A stretch of DNA of 52,843 nucleotides from Lachnospiraceae bacterium (GCA_014804425.1 JAAUZV010000012.1:223469-276311); one strand, 5' to 3'; positions 23,757 to 32,685 are shown, counted from the first letter of the stretch. Made by a program: numbers and translations. Notes: generated by a model from the sequence alone, not told the origin.

Positions 23757-26168
23757 AGTTGTCTCCTCCTTATTTTGAGCCTCTTTAGAGGCTTTGGTTA
23801 CGGTTGGTGTGGTGTCGTCAGGGGCGGTTTCATCCGTCGAAAGACCGCCCGCGCGCACCGTTGGCTTAAAGAGCCGCAGGCGCAGAGCGTTTGAGACGAC
23901 GCAGACGCTGCTTAAACTCATGGCCGCCGCACCGAACATCGGCGTCAGCCTTAAATGAAGCGGCGCGTACAGCACGCCTGCCGCGAGCGGGATGCCGATG
24001 CAGTTATAAAAAAATGCCCAAAACAGATTTTGGCGGATATTGCGGATGACCGCTTTACTTAAACGGATCGCAGTGACCGCGTCGAGCAGATCGTTGCGGA
24101 TCAAAACGGCATCCGCGCTTTCGATCGCAACCTCGGTTCCTGCGCCGATGGCAATGCCGACGTCCGCACTTGCAAGAGCCGGTGCGTCATTGATGCCGTC
24201 ACCGATCATGGCGACGATGTGTCCCTGCTCTTTAAGCGAACGGATATGCTGCTCTTTATCCTGGGGGAGTACGCCGGCAATCACCGATGAGACACCTGTC
24301 TGTTTTTGGATGGCCCCCGCGACGCGCTCATTGTCGCCCGTCAGCATGACCGTGCGGATATGCATATCATGTAAAAGGCGGATTGCCTGTGCACTGGTCG
24401 GCTTTACGACATCAGCGACGGCAATGATACCAAGAAAACGGGTATCCGATGCAAACAGGAGCGGTGTTTTTCCTTCATCTGAGAGCGCCTCCACACGCGT
24501 TCGGATGTCCGGCGTGATGCAGGATACGGGCAGATTTAAGTTGCCCGAATAGTAGCGGACGCCATCGATCACGGCGCTGATGCCCTGACCGGGGAGCAGC
24601 GTAAAATCCGTCGTCTCTGCATAGGAAGAAGGTGCGTAAGACAGCACCGCATCGGCAAGCGGATGCTCGCTTTTATGCTCTAAGGAGGCCGCGATACAAA
24701 GCAGCTCTTCTTTTGTGCAGTCATAGGGAAGCACGTCGGTCACATGCGGTTTTCCCTCGGTGATGGTTCCTGTTTTATCCAATACGACAGTGTCGATATG
24801 GTGCGCCGTCTCCAGCGCTTCTCCCGATTTGATCAGGATGCCGTTTTCTGCACCCTTGCCCGTTCCGACCATGATCGCGACCGGCGTTGCCAAGCCGAGC
24901 GCGCACGGGCAGGAGATGACAAGGACACTGATGCCGAAGGAGAGTGCGGACTCAAAATCCGCTCCGACGAACATCCAGATGAGGGTCGTTGCAAGCGCGA
25001 TGAGCATGACGACCGGAACAAAAATGCCGGACACCTGATCGGCAAGGCGTGCGATCGGCGCTTTGCTGGAGGACGCTTCCTCTACAAGGCGGATGATCTG
25101 TTGAATGGTTGTGTCCTCACCGACCCGCTGTGCCTTCATCTGAAAATATCCGTTTTGGTTCATGGAGGCGGAGATTACGGCGTCTCCTTCTTTTTTTTCT
25201 ACGGGAAGACTCTCTCCGGTGATCGGCGATTCGTCCAGTGAGGTATGACCGCTTATGATCACACCGTCCACCGGAACGCGCGCGCCGGGTTTGACGATGA
25301 CCGTGTTGCCGACCGCAACAAGCGAAACGGGGATTTCTTGCTCCGTTCCGTCACGAAGTACGAGCGCCGTGCGCGGAGAAAGATCCATCAGTTTTTCGAT
25401 CGCGCTGCTTGTCTTGCCTTTTGAACGCGCCTCTAAAAATTTTCCGAGCGTGATCAGTGTGACGATCATGCCTGCCGATTCAAAATAAATATCGGACAGG
25501 TAGTGTGACACAAGTGCGATATCGCCGTGGCCGAGCCCGTAACCGATGCGGTAGAGCGCAAACAGACCGTAAACGGTCGATGCTGTGGAGCCGAGCGCGA
25601 TCAGCGTATCCATGTTCGGTGCGCCGTGAAACAGGTTGCGGAAGCCGTTGATATAATAGCTGCGGTTCCAATATAAGATAGGAAGCAAAAGCAAAAATTG
25701 GGTCAGTACATTGACGATGGCATTTTGCTCCCCGTCGAATACGACTGAGACAAAGTGCGGGATTGGCAGACCAAACATATGCTGAAACATGCCGTGCATG
25801 GACACATACATCATCGGGATCAAAAAAACAAATGACCAGACGAGGCGCTTTTTCATGCTGCGGATATGTTTTTCATTCACATTCTCAGACGGCGTATTTT
25901 CCACATGCTGCATGGATGAGGGACTGTGATCCGTGTTTTTCGTATTCGCTGACGCAGAGGATAGTCCGGCGCCGTACCCTGCTTTCTCGATGGCGGAGAT
26001 GATCTCGCCGGAGGAAAGCTGATCTGCGTCGTACTCAATGTTCATGCGGTTTGTAAGGAGATTCACGCTCACTTTTTGAACGCCGGGAAGCTTCGCCGCG
26101 GTCTTTTCCACGCGTGCGGAGCAGGCGGAGCATGTCATTCCCGTGATGTCATAGATTTCTTTGTTCAT
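23544..26168 (-). CDS. copA: Copper-exporting P-type ATPase with N- and C-terminal HMA domains
   Basis: This 874-residue P1B-ATPase pumps Cu(I) out of the cell. The N-terminal metal-binding domain has GMTCSAC (C13, C16). Eight membrane segments, the CPC metal site (ISCPCALGLATPVA), the phosphorylation site DKTGT (D464), SEHPLADA and GDGINDAPALASADVG all match CopA. After a Thr/Asp-rich linker, a second HMA domain follows (GMMCEHC, C816 and C819). That domain begins at a Met with its own strong ribosome site (see next entry). I prefer ATG 26168 (MNKEIYDITG) over GTG 26180 from homology; neither has a strong ribosome site. It follows csoR by 90 bases with hairpins between. Confidence 0.92.
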   Translation of the reverse strand: MNKEIYDITGMTCSACSARVEKTAAKLPGVQKVSVNLLTNRMNIEYDADQLSSGEIISAIEKAGYGAGLSSASANTKNTDHSPSSMQHVENTPSENVNEKHIRSMKKRLVWSFVFLIPMMYVSMHGMFQHMFGLPIPHFVSVVFDGEQNAIVNVLTQFLLLLPILYWNRSYYINGFRNLFHGAPNMDTLIALGSTASTVYGLFALYRIGYGLGHGDIALVSHYLSDIYFESAGMIVTLITLGKFLEARSKGKTSSAIEKLMDLSPRTALVLRDGTEQEIPVSLVAVGNTVIVKPGARVPVDGVIISGHTSLDESPITGESLPVEKKEGDAVISASMNQNGYFQMKAQRVGEDTTIQQIIRLVEEASSSKAPIARLADQVSGIFVPVVMLIALATTLIWMFVGADFESALSFGISVLVISCPCALGLATPVAIMVGTGKGAENGILIKSGEALETAHHIDTVVLDKTGTITEGKPHVTDVLPYDCTKEELLCIAASLEHKSEHPLADAVLSYAPSSYAETTDFTLLPGQGISAVIDGVRYYSGNLNLPVSCITPDIRTRVEALSDEGKTPLLFASDTRFLGIIAVADVVKPTSAQAIRLLHDMHIRTVMLTGDNERVAGAIQKQTGVSSVIAGVLPQDKEQHIRSLKEQGHIVAMIGDGINDAPALASADVGIAIGAGTEVAIESADAVLIRNDLLDAVTAIRLSKAVIRNIRQNLFWAFFYNCIGIPLAAGVLYAPLHLRLTPMFGAAAMSLSSVCVVSNALRLRLFKPTVRAGGLSTDETAPDDTTPTVTKASKEAQNKEETTMTITLSIEGMMCEHCKKHVEEALSKLSVSSVSVDLAGKSASITPTDDLSDDTLKQAIADAGYELVNIARS

Positions 26169-26211
26169 GGTAGGATTCACTTTCTTTAATTAATAGGAAT
26201 TTACATAAACA

Positions 26212-26260
26212 CGAGTTTGCGGAACGCAAATCTCGTAAAGAACGCGCAGCGTTCTTTTTT
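26212..26260. repeat. Two hairpins in the csoR-copA intergenic gap
   Basis: CGAGTTTGCG-GAA-CGCAAATCTCG (26212-26235) is followed by AAAGAACGC-GCA-GCGTTCTTT (26237-26257) and a T run. Read on the plus strand the second is a terminator shape; on the minus (operon) strand it lacks a T tract and touches the csoR stop. It may tune csoR versus copA mRNA levels. Confidence 0.55.
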
Positions 26261-26588
26261 ACTTCATTAATTTTTGCAGTGTGGCGCAGAGTTCATCAAC
26301 GGCCGCGTCGTTTCCGTTCTTAATGTCCTCCGTCACACAGCTCTTGATATGGCGTGTGAGCAGCTCGCGGTTAAAGGCATTGAGCGCCGACTGCACAGCG
26401 CTGACCTGCGTGAGAATATCTACACAGTAGCGCTCGTCATCCACCATTTGGCGGATGCCGCGGACCTGTCCTTCGATGCGGTTTAACCGGTTTGTCAGAG
26501 AACGGTATTCTTCTTTGGAGCGGTGCTTGTGCCGCTCGCATTCTGCGCAGCCCTTGCTGCAGGCAGTACTTGTCGCTTCATTTTCCAT
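26259..26588 (-). CDS. csoR: CsoR-family copper-sensing repressor
   Basis: This 109-residue all-helical repressor has the CsoR core (NRLNRIEGQVRGIRQMV, YCVDILTQVSAVQSALN) and the copper-binding triad C55, H80, C84. The spacings 25 and 4 match the Cys-His-Cys set of characterised CsoR proteins. The N-terminal tail has three extra cysteines and a His-rich stretch (CSKGCAECERHKHR), typical of this clade. Cu(I) binding releases the protein from DNA. A CsoR-type operator (26742-26760) covers its promoter region, so it should repress itself and copA downstream. GGAGGTTCAC precedes the ATG. Confidence 0.92.
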   Translation of the reverse strand: MENEATSTACSKGCAECERHKHRSKEEYRSLTNRLNRIEGQVRGIRQMVDDERYCVDILTQVSAVQSALNAFNRELLTRHIKSCVTEDIKNGNDAAVDELCATLQKLMK

Positions 26589-26639
26589 AGTGAACCTCCG
26601 CAGGAAATTTTTTAACTTATAGGAAATTGCCCGACCCTG

Positions 26640-26666
26640 AAAGAATCCGCACAGCGTTCTTTTTTA
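26640..26666. repeat. Short palindrome upstream of csoR
   Basis: AAGAA-TC-CGC-ACA-GCG-TTCTT is followed by a T run, on the same plan as the palindromes at 26237 and 22641. It lies in the csoR 5' leader. The rest of 26589-26740 holds no gene. Confidence 0.45.
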
Positions 26667-26740
26667 GTATGGGTTCTTTTGCTGATAATCTATTATTAAT
26701 AAGAAAGAAAAAATGGTATTTCATAAAAATCCCATGTTGC

Positions 26741-26792
26741 ATATACCCTGGTGGGGTATATAAAATATAGCACAGTTTGTTAGCTTCGTCAA
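26741..26792 (-). promoter_or_regulatory. csoR-copA promoter with CsoR operator
   Basis: On the minus strand TTGACG (26787-26792) and TATATT (26764-26769) are spaced by 17 bases. Immediately downstream TATACCC-TGGTG-GGGTATA (26742-26760) is a seven-base inverted repeat with the C/G runs typical of CsoR operators. It covers the probable transcription start, so repressor binding would block polymerase. Confidence 0.8.
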
Positions 26793-26945
26793 TGCCTTTT
26801 TTGGGAGTATCTTTTCAAGCCGGGTGTGGATGAGAAAAACGCCGGCAGGTCCGCTAAGGCATATTGCGTCGGTCGGATAAATGTAAGAATGGGTATTTCT
26901 TTATAAATAGGCTTGTATTCCTCACTTTTGTGATTGAATAATATA

Positions 26946-26974
26946 TTGTAAGACCGTCCGGTTTGCATTATCAT
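26946..26974 (+). promoter_or_regulatory. Promoter of the GH2 gene
   Basis: TTGTAA and TATCAT are spaced by 17 bases, 38 bases before ATG 27012. The boxes are weak, consistent with activation by the AraC-type regulator encoded nearby. Confidence 0.45.
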
Positions 26975-27011
26975 TATATCAAAAAATAAAATCACATAAA
27001 AGGAACTTATT

Positions 27012-28736
27012 ATGAAACATGTAAAATGCTATATTCCGGAATATCCCAGACCACAGTTTGTCAGAAACGATTGGCAGAATTTGAACGGCGAGTGGGCGTT
27101 TGCTTTTGGAGATGAAACCGACGCCGCGGATGCGCTTGCGGGCAGACTTGACCGAAAGATCAATGTTCCATTCACATACGAGACCGAGCTCAGCGGGATC
27201 CACGATACCGCACAGCACAACACGGTGTGGTATTCCCGTAAAATTTCGGGAAAAGAAGGTAAGCGCACGATCTTAAATTTTGACGGCGCAGATTATGTTA
27301 CCGAGGTTTATATAAACGGCATACTTGCGGGAACGCATAAGGGCGCATACACACGTTTCTCTTTTGATGTGACCGATCTCCTTCTCAATCATACGGGCGT
27401 ACTCACCGTAAAGTGCACCGATGACGACCTGCCTGTTCAGGTCAGAGGCAAGCAGCGTTGGGAGGCGCAGAGCTTCGGCTGTTGGTATGTGCAGACTACA
27501 GGGATATGGAAAACCGTATGGCTTGAATATGTAGATGATGTAAGACTTACAAAGCTTAAAATAACCCCCGATATAAGCGACAGCTCCGTTACGTTTGACA
27601 TGGCTGTGAATAAGCCCGCAGATGATGTTGAGGTAAAAATAGCCGTAAGCTTTGACGGCAGACCCGTGCAGACGGTATCTGTGATTGCGGGAGATATTGA
27701 CAACACCGTAAAGGTTCGTCTTGACAGCAGGAGCATTACTTATCAGGCAGAGCAGTGGTGTCTCTGGAATCCCGCACTGTATGACGTTGAGGTGACCGTA
27801 AACAAGAGCGGCAGAGAAGCCGATAGGGTAGGCAGCTATTTCGGACTGAGGGAATTTACCGTCAGGAACGGAAAAATACTGCTCAACGGCGGACCGTTCT
27901 ATTCGAAGCTTGTACTCGATCAGGGGTACTGGAAAGAATCGGGAATGACGCCTCCAAGCGAGCAGGCGATCATTGACGATATCCGGCTTGCAAAGGAAAT
28001 GGGCTTCAACGGTGCTCGCAAGCACCAGAAAAACGAGGATGAGCGTTTTTACTATTACGCCGATATTATGGGATTCGTGGTATGGTGCGAGCTCCCTTCA
28101 AATCATTGGTTCAGCGACGAGGCTGTAAAAAATATTTCCGTGGAGTGGCTTGACATCGTTACGCAGAATCACAATCACCCGTCGCTGGTAACATGGGTGC
28201 TCTTTAATGAAAGCTGGGGGGTTAGGGGCATTGCTTCAAATCCTAGGCAGCAGAATTTTGCCGAGGGGCTTTACCATATGACTAAAAGCATCGACCCTAT
28301 GCGTCCCGTTATCTCAAACGACGGCTGGTATCATGCAAAGAGCGATATCCTCACGCTCCACCACTATGAGCAGGACAGCAATTGGCTTACGCACTTTTAT
28401 GACACCAGGGAAAAGCTTACTGACGGCTATTGCGGAAACTCGCAGCTTCTGCCATTTGCCGCCGGATTTAAATATGAGGGTCAGCCCATCATTTTCACCG
28501 AGTTCGGCGGAACCCATTATGCACATGACGAGGGCTGGGGCTACGGAGCTTCGGTACACACGGACGAGGAATTTTTGGAACGCTTCGGATCACTGATAAA
28601 GGCTGTGAAGAATATGGATATAAGCGGCTACTGCTACACACAGCTGACAGATGTTGAGCAGGAGACCAACGGTCTGCTTACCGCTGGCAGAACGTCAAAG
28701 GTTCCCATAGAAAAAATAGCAGAGATCATGAAGTGA
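27012..28736 (+). CDS. Glycoside hydrolase family 2 enzyme (beta-galactosidase/glucuronidase type)
   Basis: This 574-residue enzyme has the three GH2 parts: a jelly-roll sugar-binding domain (RNDWQNLNGEWAFAFGD, HNTVWYSRKI, FDGADYVTEVYINGILAGTHKGAYT), an Ig-like domain (about 180-280) and a TIM barrel. The acid/base Glu is E400 (LFNESWG) and the nucleophile E497 (FTEFGGTHY). The barrel opens with a GFNGARKHQKNEDERFYYYAD stretch that fits GH2 of short length. No signal peptide is present, so it acts on imported oligosaccharides. Exact sugar (galactose, glucuronic acid or mannose) cannot be read from sequence. It is eight bases from the convergent AraC gene and is transcribed from its own promoter. 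Confidence 0.9.
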   Translation: MKHVKCYIPEYPRPQFVRNDWQNLNGEWAFAFGDETDAADALAGRLDRKINVPFTYETELSGIHDTAQHNTVWYSRKISGKEGKRTILNFDGADYVTEVYINGILAGTHKGAYTRFSFDVTDLLLNHTGVLTVKCTDDDLPVQVRGKQRWEAQSFGCWYVQTTGIWKTVWLEYVDDVRLTKLKITPDISDSSVTFDMAVNKPADDVEVKIAVSFDGRPVQTVSVIAGDIDNTVKVRLDSRSITYQAEQWCLWNPALYDVEVTVNKSGREADRVGSYFGLREFTVRNGKILLNGGPFYSKLVLDQGYWKESGMTPPSEQAIIDDIRLAKEMGFNGARKHQKNEDERFYYYADIMGFVVWCELPSNHWFSDEAVKNISVEWLDIVTQNHNHPSLVTWVLFNESWGVRGIASNPRQQNFAEGLYHMTKSIDPMRPVISNDGWYHAKSDILTLHHYEQDSNWLTHFYDTREKLTDGYCGNSQLLPFAAGFKYEGQPIIFTEFGGTHYAHDEGWGYGASVHTDEEFLERFGSLIKAVKNMDISGYCYTQLTDVEQETNGLLTAGRTSKVPIEKIAEIMK

Positions 28737-28743
28737 GGAATTC

Positions 28744-29547
28744 TTAAAACTTCTTTGGGCGCACGCCGGTCTTTTGCAGGAAAATATTAGAAAAATAGTG
28801 TTCGTCCGCAAAATTCAGGCGGCAGGCGATTTCCTTTATCGTCAGCGAGGAATTTTTTAAAAGCAGCTTTGCGGTTTCTATCTTGCGTGTGAGAATATAG
28901 TCGTAAGGCGTTATGCCATAGGCTTTTTTGAACACACGGTTGACCTGCGAGGATGAAATATTTACGTGCTTTGACAGCGACTCTATGTTCAGTCTTTCAT
29001 AAATATTACGGTCTATATACGATTTGATTTCGGAAGCAGCGCCTTTTGCGCTGTGATCCGGATCGGGCATGATACTGTCGTGTATCTTTATGATCAGTTT
29101 GTGGAAAACAAGAGCGCACTGCGAATGGATTTCATTCAGAGCCAGCTCTTTATTTTCGCATAGGTCGAGAAATTCACGGAAAAAAGGAAACGCGTCGATC
29201 CCCTTGACGATAAGAGTGCCCGTAATGCCATAAACATGGATAAGCTCATCGCACAGCGTACCGCTGATGTTGAACCATATCTTTTCAAAAGGGTCTTCGG
29301 GCATCGAGCGATAATCGTGATCCGCGCCTTTGGGAAGAACGTACAGGTCGCCTTCGGACGGGTAATTTGTGACGCTGTCCACGGTAACGATACCGCCGCC
29401 CTTTATGACATACTCGAAGCAGTGGATGTACGAATTTTTTCGCGTGATATGATAATTCGGGTCGGGATAGGTGATACCTGCCATTTCGATATAGAACGGT
29501 CTGTCCTGATCGTCAAAGGTCTCGCCGAATGAGATGATATGCTCCAT
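28744..29547 (-). CDS. AraC-family transcriptional regulator
   Basis: From ATG 29547 (TGAGGAATACATTC site) the protein has 267 residues. The N-terminal cupin-like part (HCFEYVIKGGGIVTVDSVTN, GDLYVLPKGADHDY) should bind a sugar. The C-terminal 100 residues form the paired helix-turn-helix of the family (NIESLSKHVNISSSQVNRVF, KKAYGITPYDYILTRKIE, and the closing LNFADEHYFSNIFLQKTGVRP). It sits between GH2 and GH92 genes on the opposite strand and most likely activates them in response to the glycan they degrade. The extended -10 promoter at 29583 drives it and lies within 60 bases of the GH92 start. Confidence 0.9.
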   Translation of the reverse strand: MEHIISFGETFDDQDRPFYIEMAGITYPDPNYHITRKNSYIHCFEYVIKGGGIVTVDSVTNYPSEGDLYVLPKGADHDYRSMPEDPFEKIWFNISGTLCDELIHVYGITGTLIVKGIDAFPFFREFLDLCENKELALNEIHSQCALVFHKLIIKIHDSIMPDPDHSAKGAASEIKSYIDRNIYERLNIESLSKHVNISSSQVNRVFKKAYGITPYDYILTRKIETAKLLLKNSSLTIKEIACRLNFADEHYFSNIFLQKTGVRPKKF

Positions 29548-29582
29548 GAATGTATTCCTCACTTTTTTAACGGTTATCAGTA

Positions 29583-29591
29583 ATTATACCA
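29583..29591 (-). promoter_or_regulatory. Extended -10 promoter of the AraC gene
   Basis: On the minus strand TGGTATAAT fits TGnTATAAT. It lies about 36 bases before the regulator start and just upstream of the divergent GH92 gene, so both starts share a short control region. Confidence 0.5.
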
Positions 29592-29628
29592 TATATTGCA
29601 CTGCTTTTCGGTAAGAATGGAGATTTTT

Positions 29629-31758
29629 ATGAAAAACTTCCTTAAATATGTCAATATAAAGCAGGGAACGCTTTCCGAGCCGAGATTCTCCACGGGAAAC
29701 ACGTTGCCGCTGAGCTGCGCTCCCTTTGGTATGAACAGTTTTTCCGTTCAGACAAGAGCAGGCGGCGGGAGCTGGTTTTATTCACCGCTGCACAGACAGA
29801 CGGAGGGCATACGGCTTACGCACCAGCCAAGCCCATGGGTCAGAGATTATGCGCATTTTGTGATTATGCCGCAAAGCGGAGAGCCGTATGTTACCGAGGA
29901 CAGCCGCAGTTCCTCTTTTGACGAGAAAGAGATTTCGCCCGCCTGCACGGAGATCTATTTCAAACGGTATTTTGCGCAGATGGGTATTGTTCCCACAGAA
30001 CGGGGCGCGATCATAAAGGTACGCTGGGATACCGCAAAGACGCCGAGGCTTGCCGTGCTGCCCTTTGATTTCCCGACAGAGCTTGTCCTCGACCCTGACA
30101 GCCGAATGCTTACGGGCTTTACCAACGCTTACGGCGACGGCACCCGAAAGGATTTTAAATTTTATTTTTGTATGAAATTTGATAAACCCGTAAATGCTTC
30201 CGAAACCGTTATTACAAAAAATGCGGGTGATACTAAGCAGGGACTTTCATGCAGCGGCACAGGCACCGGGATGAACATCGCCTTTGATATTCCGCAGGGC
30301 GGGGAGCTTATTGTCCGGCTTGGAACTTCGTATATTTCTCCCGAATATGCCGTGAGAAATCTCAGCGAGGTCAGCGGCAGGACATATGAGCAGGTCAAAG
30401 CCGGGATCGAAGAGCAATGGAATTCCCTGTTGTCTAAAATAGAGATAGAGGATTCCGAAGAGCGGATGCGTACCTTTTATTCCTGCCTGTACCGCTGCTT
30501 TATTTTCCCGCGAATTTTTTATGAGTATGACGAGCTTGGCAGGGCGGTGCACTATAATACAAAAAGCGGGGAGATATGCGGCGGCAAAATGTTCGTTGAC
30601 AACGGTTTCTGGGATGTTTACCGAACCCTTTATCCCCTGCTGACGCTGATCGTTCCGGAGCATGTCAGTGAGATCATGGAGGGATATCTGAATTTCTATA
30701 AGGAGCAGGGGTGGCTGCCGAAATGGCTGTCTCCCGGTGAGCGGGGCATTATGCCCGGCACACTGATAGACGCCGCTCTTGCGGACTGCGCCGTAAAAGG
30801 CTTGCTCACGGAGGAGCAGATGAAGCTTGCCCTTGACGGGATGCTTCAAAATGCCAATACGGCAAGCGGTACCCATCTTTGCGGGCGTATTGGCGTGGAG
30901 GACTATGTAAGGCTCGGCTATGTGCCGAACGATAAATACGGCGAGAGCGTGAACAATTCCCTTGACGCTTATTACTGCGACTGGTGTATCGCTCAGCTTG
31001 CGGAAAAGCTGGACGTTACGGATATATGCGGCGAATATACGGCAAGGTCGCAGGGGTATCAAAAGCTGTTTGACAGCGAGACAGGCTTTCTCAGAGGTCT
31101 GAGTGCAAAAGGAGAGCGGAAGCCCGATTTTTCACCCTTTGAATGGGGCGGCGATTACTGCGAGGGCGGCGCATATCAGAACGGATTTGCCGTATATCAT
31201 GACATAGGGGGCCTTGCGGAGCTTTACGGCGGAAGAGAAAAATTTGAAGAAAAGCTTGATGAGCTGTTTACCGCTCCCGCGTTTTTCGAGACGGGCACGT
31301 ACCCGTGCGAGATACATGAAATGACGGAAATGGCGGCTGCCGATTTCGGGCAGTGCGCAATTTCAAATCAGCCGAGTATGCATCTGCCGTACCTGTATTC
31401 AGCGATCGGAAACATAGGAAAAACGGCAGACTATGTGCGCCAGATGCTGAGAGAGGGCTACAATGAAAATGTTTTCCCCGGTGACGAGGACAACGGCTCA
31501 ATGAGCGCATGGTATATTTTGGGCGTACTTGGTTTTTATCCTGTCTGCCCGGGAAGCGGCGGGTATGTTTTGGGTGTGTGCAATGCACGGAAGATCACCG
31601 TTATGCTTGGCAGCGGGAAGCTTCTCCATATTATAGATGAAACCGACGGCAGCAGCGCTTTCAGAGTAAGCTTTAACGGCATGGAGATAACGGAAAATTT
31701 GATTGCCCACGATAAGCTTATGCAGGGCGGCACGCTTAGATTTTATACGGAGGTATGA
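29629..31758 (+). CDS. Glycoside hydrolase family 92 (alpha-mannosidase)
   Basis: From ATG 29629 (GGAG six bases upstream) the enzyme has 709 residues. GH92 signatures are clear: GFWDVYRTLYPLL (about 326-338), the domain ending in GDEDNGSMSAWYILG (about 612-626, holding the conserved aspartates of the catalytic region), and LGFYPVCPGSGGYVLGV. The family removes alpha-mannose with inversion and needs calcium. No signal peptide is present, so it works in the cytoplasm, unusual for GH92 members of other phyla, which are often exported. It is directly followed by GH43 (ATG after the TGA), so both are co-translated. Typical substrate would be alpha-mannosides from N-glycans or yeast mannan. Confidence 0.9.
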   Translation: MKNFLKYVNIKQGTLSEPRFSTGNTLPLSCAPFGMNSFSVQTRAGGGSWFYSPLHRQTEGIRLTHQPSPWVRDYAHFVIMPQSGEPYVTEDSRSSSFDEKEISPACTEIYFKRYFAQMGIVPTERGAIIKVRWDTAKTPRLAVLPFDFPTELVLDPDSRMLTGFTNAYGDGTRKDFKFYFCMKFDKPVNASETVITKNAGDTKQGLSCSGTGTGMNIAFDIPQGGELIVRLGTSYISPEYAVRNLSEVSGRTYEQVKAGIEEQWNSLLSKIEIEDSEERMRTFYSCLYRCFIFPRIFYEYDELGRAVHYNTKSGEICGGKMFVDNGFWDVYRTLYPLLTLIVPEHVSEIMEGYLNFYKEQGWLPKWLSPGERGIMPGTLIDAALADCAVKGLLTEEQMKLALDGMLQNANTASGTHLCGRIGVEDYVRLGYVPNDKYGESVNNSLDAYYCDWCIAQLAEKLDVTDICGEYTARSQGYQKLFDSETGFLRGLSAKGERKPDFSPFEWGGDYCEGGAYQNGFAVYHDIGGLAELYGGREKFEEKLDELFTAPAFFETGTYPCEIHEMTEMAAADFGQCAISNQPSMHLPYLYSAIGNIGKTADYVRQMLREGYNENVFPGDEDNGSMSAWYILGVLGFYPVCPGSGGYVLGVCNARKITVMLGSGKLLHIIDETDGSSAFRVSFNGMEITENLIAHDKLMQGGTLRFYTEV

Positions 31759-32628
31759 ATGATGAATCCAATCGTAAACGGCTGGTATGCCGATCCCGAA
31801 GCACGGTATTTTGCAGGAAGATATTATATTTACGTTACAAAATCCTTCTCCGCCTATGGCGACCAGATGAACATTGACTGTTTTTCATCGGCAGATCTGA
31901 CACATTGGGAAAAGCACCCCGATATTATCGATATGAGCGGCTATCAGCACGTTTATAGAGCGGTATGGGCGCCAACTGCCATAGAGAAGAACGGAAAATA
32001 TTACCTTATTTTCGCAAGCAATGATATTCAGAGTGACGACGAGGTTGGCGGGTTGGAGATCGCCGTTTCGGATTCACCGAGGGGACCATTCAGAAATCTG
32101 ACCGGAACGCCTCTGATCGACCGTTTCATTAACTACGCGCAGCCGATAGACGCGCATCTTTTCAAAGACGACGACGGAAGAATCTATCTTTATTACGGCG
32201 GCTGGCAGCACTGCAATGCGGCGCTGATGAATGAGGAAATGAACGGCTTTGTACCGCTTGAAAAGGGCAGTCTTTTCAAGGCTGTCACTCCGAACGGCTA
32301 TGTCGAAGCGCCCTGTATGCTTAAACGGGGCGGCGTGTATCATTTCATGTGGTCGGAGGGCGACTGGGTCAACGGAACCTACCGCGTTTGCGAAAGCTGC
32401 AGCAGCTCCCCGCTTGAAATCAATCCAAACGGAAAGAGGATACTCAGCAATTCGGAAATTGCCGAGGGTGCGGGACATAACAGCTATATCAATATTCAGG
32501 GTACGGATGACTGGCTGATCGTTTACCACAGGCGTATCATCGGCGACAACGAAGCGGGGCACAGAGTTCTGTGCATAGATAAATTGAATTTTGACGGCAA
32601 TGAAATGCTGCCTGTTATAATGACCTGA
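31759..32628 (+). CDS. Glycoside hydrolase family 43-like enzyme
   Basis: This 289-residue protein has the five-blade beta-propeller pattern of GH43: GWYADPEARYF (catalytic base D12), AQPIDAHLFKDDDGRIYLYYG (pKa-tuning D131) and NGYVEAPCMLKRGGVYHF (acid E183). The C-terminal AGHNSYI and LIVYHRR motifs are also typical. The family handles arabinose and xylose glycosides and some galactosides. There is no signal peptide, so it is cytoplasmic like its neighbours. The start codon follows the GH92 stop without a gap. No terminator is visible before the convergent ABC gene; a small ACAGC-AAAAA-GCTGT hairpin (32635-32650) lies between. Confidence 0.85.
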   Translation: MMNPIVNGWYADPEARYFAGRYYIYVTKSFSAYGDQMNIDCFSSADLTHWEKHPDIIDMSGYQHVYRAVWAPTAIEKNGKYYLIFASNDIQSDDEVGGLEIAVSDSPRGPFRNLTGTPLIDRFINYAQPIDAHLFKDDDGRIYLYYGGWQHCNAALMNEEMNGFVPLEKGSLFKAVTPNGYVEAPCMLKRGGVYHFMWSEGDWVNGTYRVCESCSSSPLEINPNGKRILSNSEIAEGAGHNSYINIQGTDDWLIVYHRRIIGDNEAGHRVLCIDKLNFDGNEMLPVIMT

Positions 32629-32685
32629 GGGAAAACAGCAAAAAGCTGTATGTCAATGCCTTCAATCCGGGACTCACGATGTCCA

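Noticed and set aside
22641-26666. CRISPR-like repeats
   Set aside because: The short palindromes are few, unequal, kilobases apart and without regular spacers or cas genes.
32629-32685. Terminator between GH43 and the convergent ABC gene
   Set aside because: Only a five-base stem with an A-rich loop is present and there is no T tract, so I do not call one.
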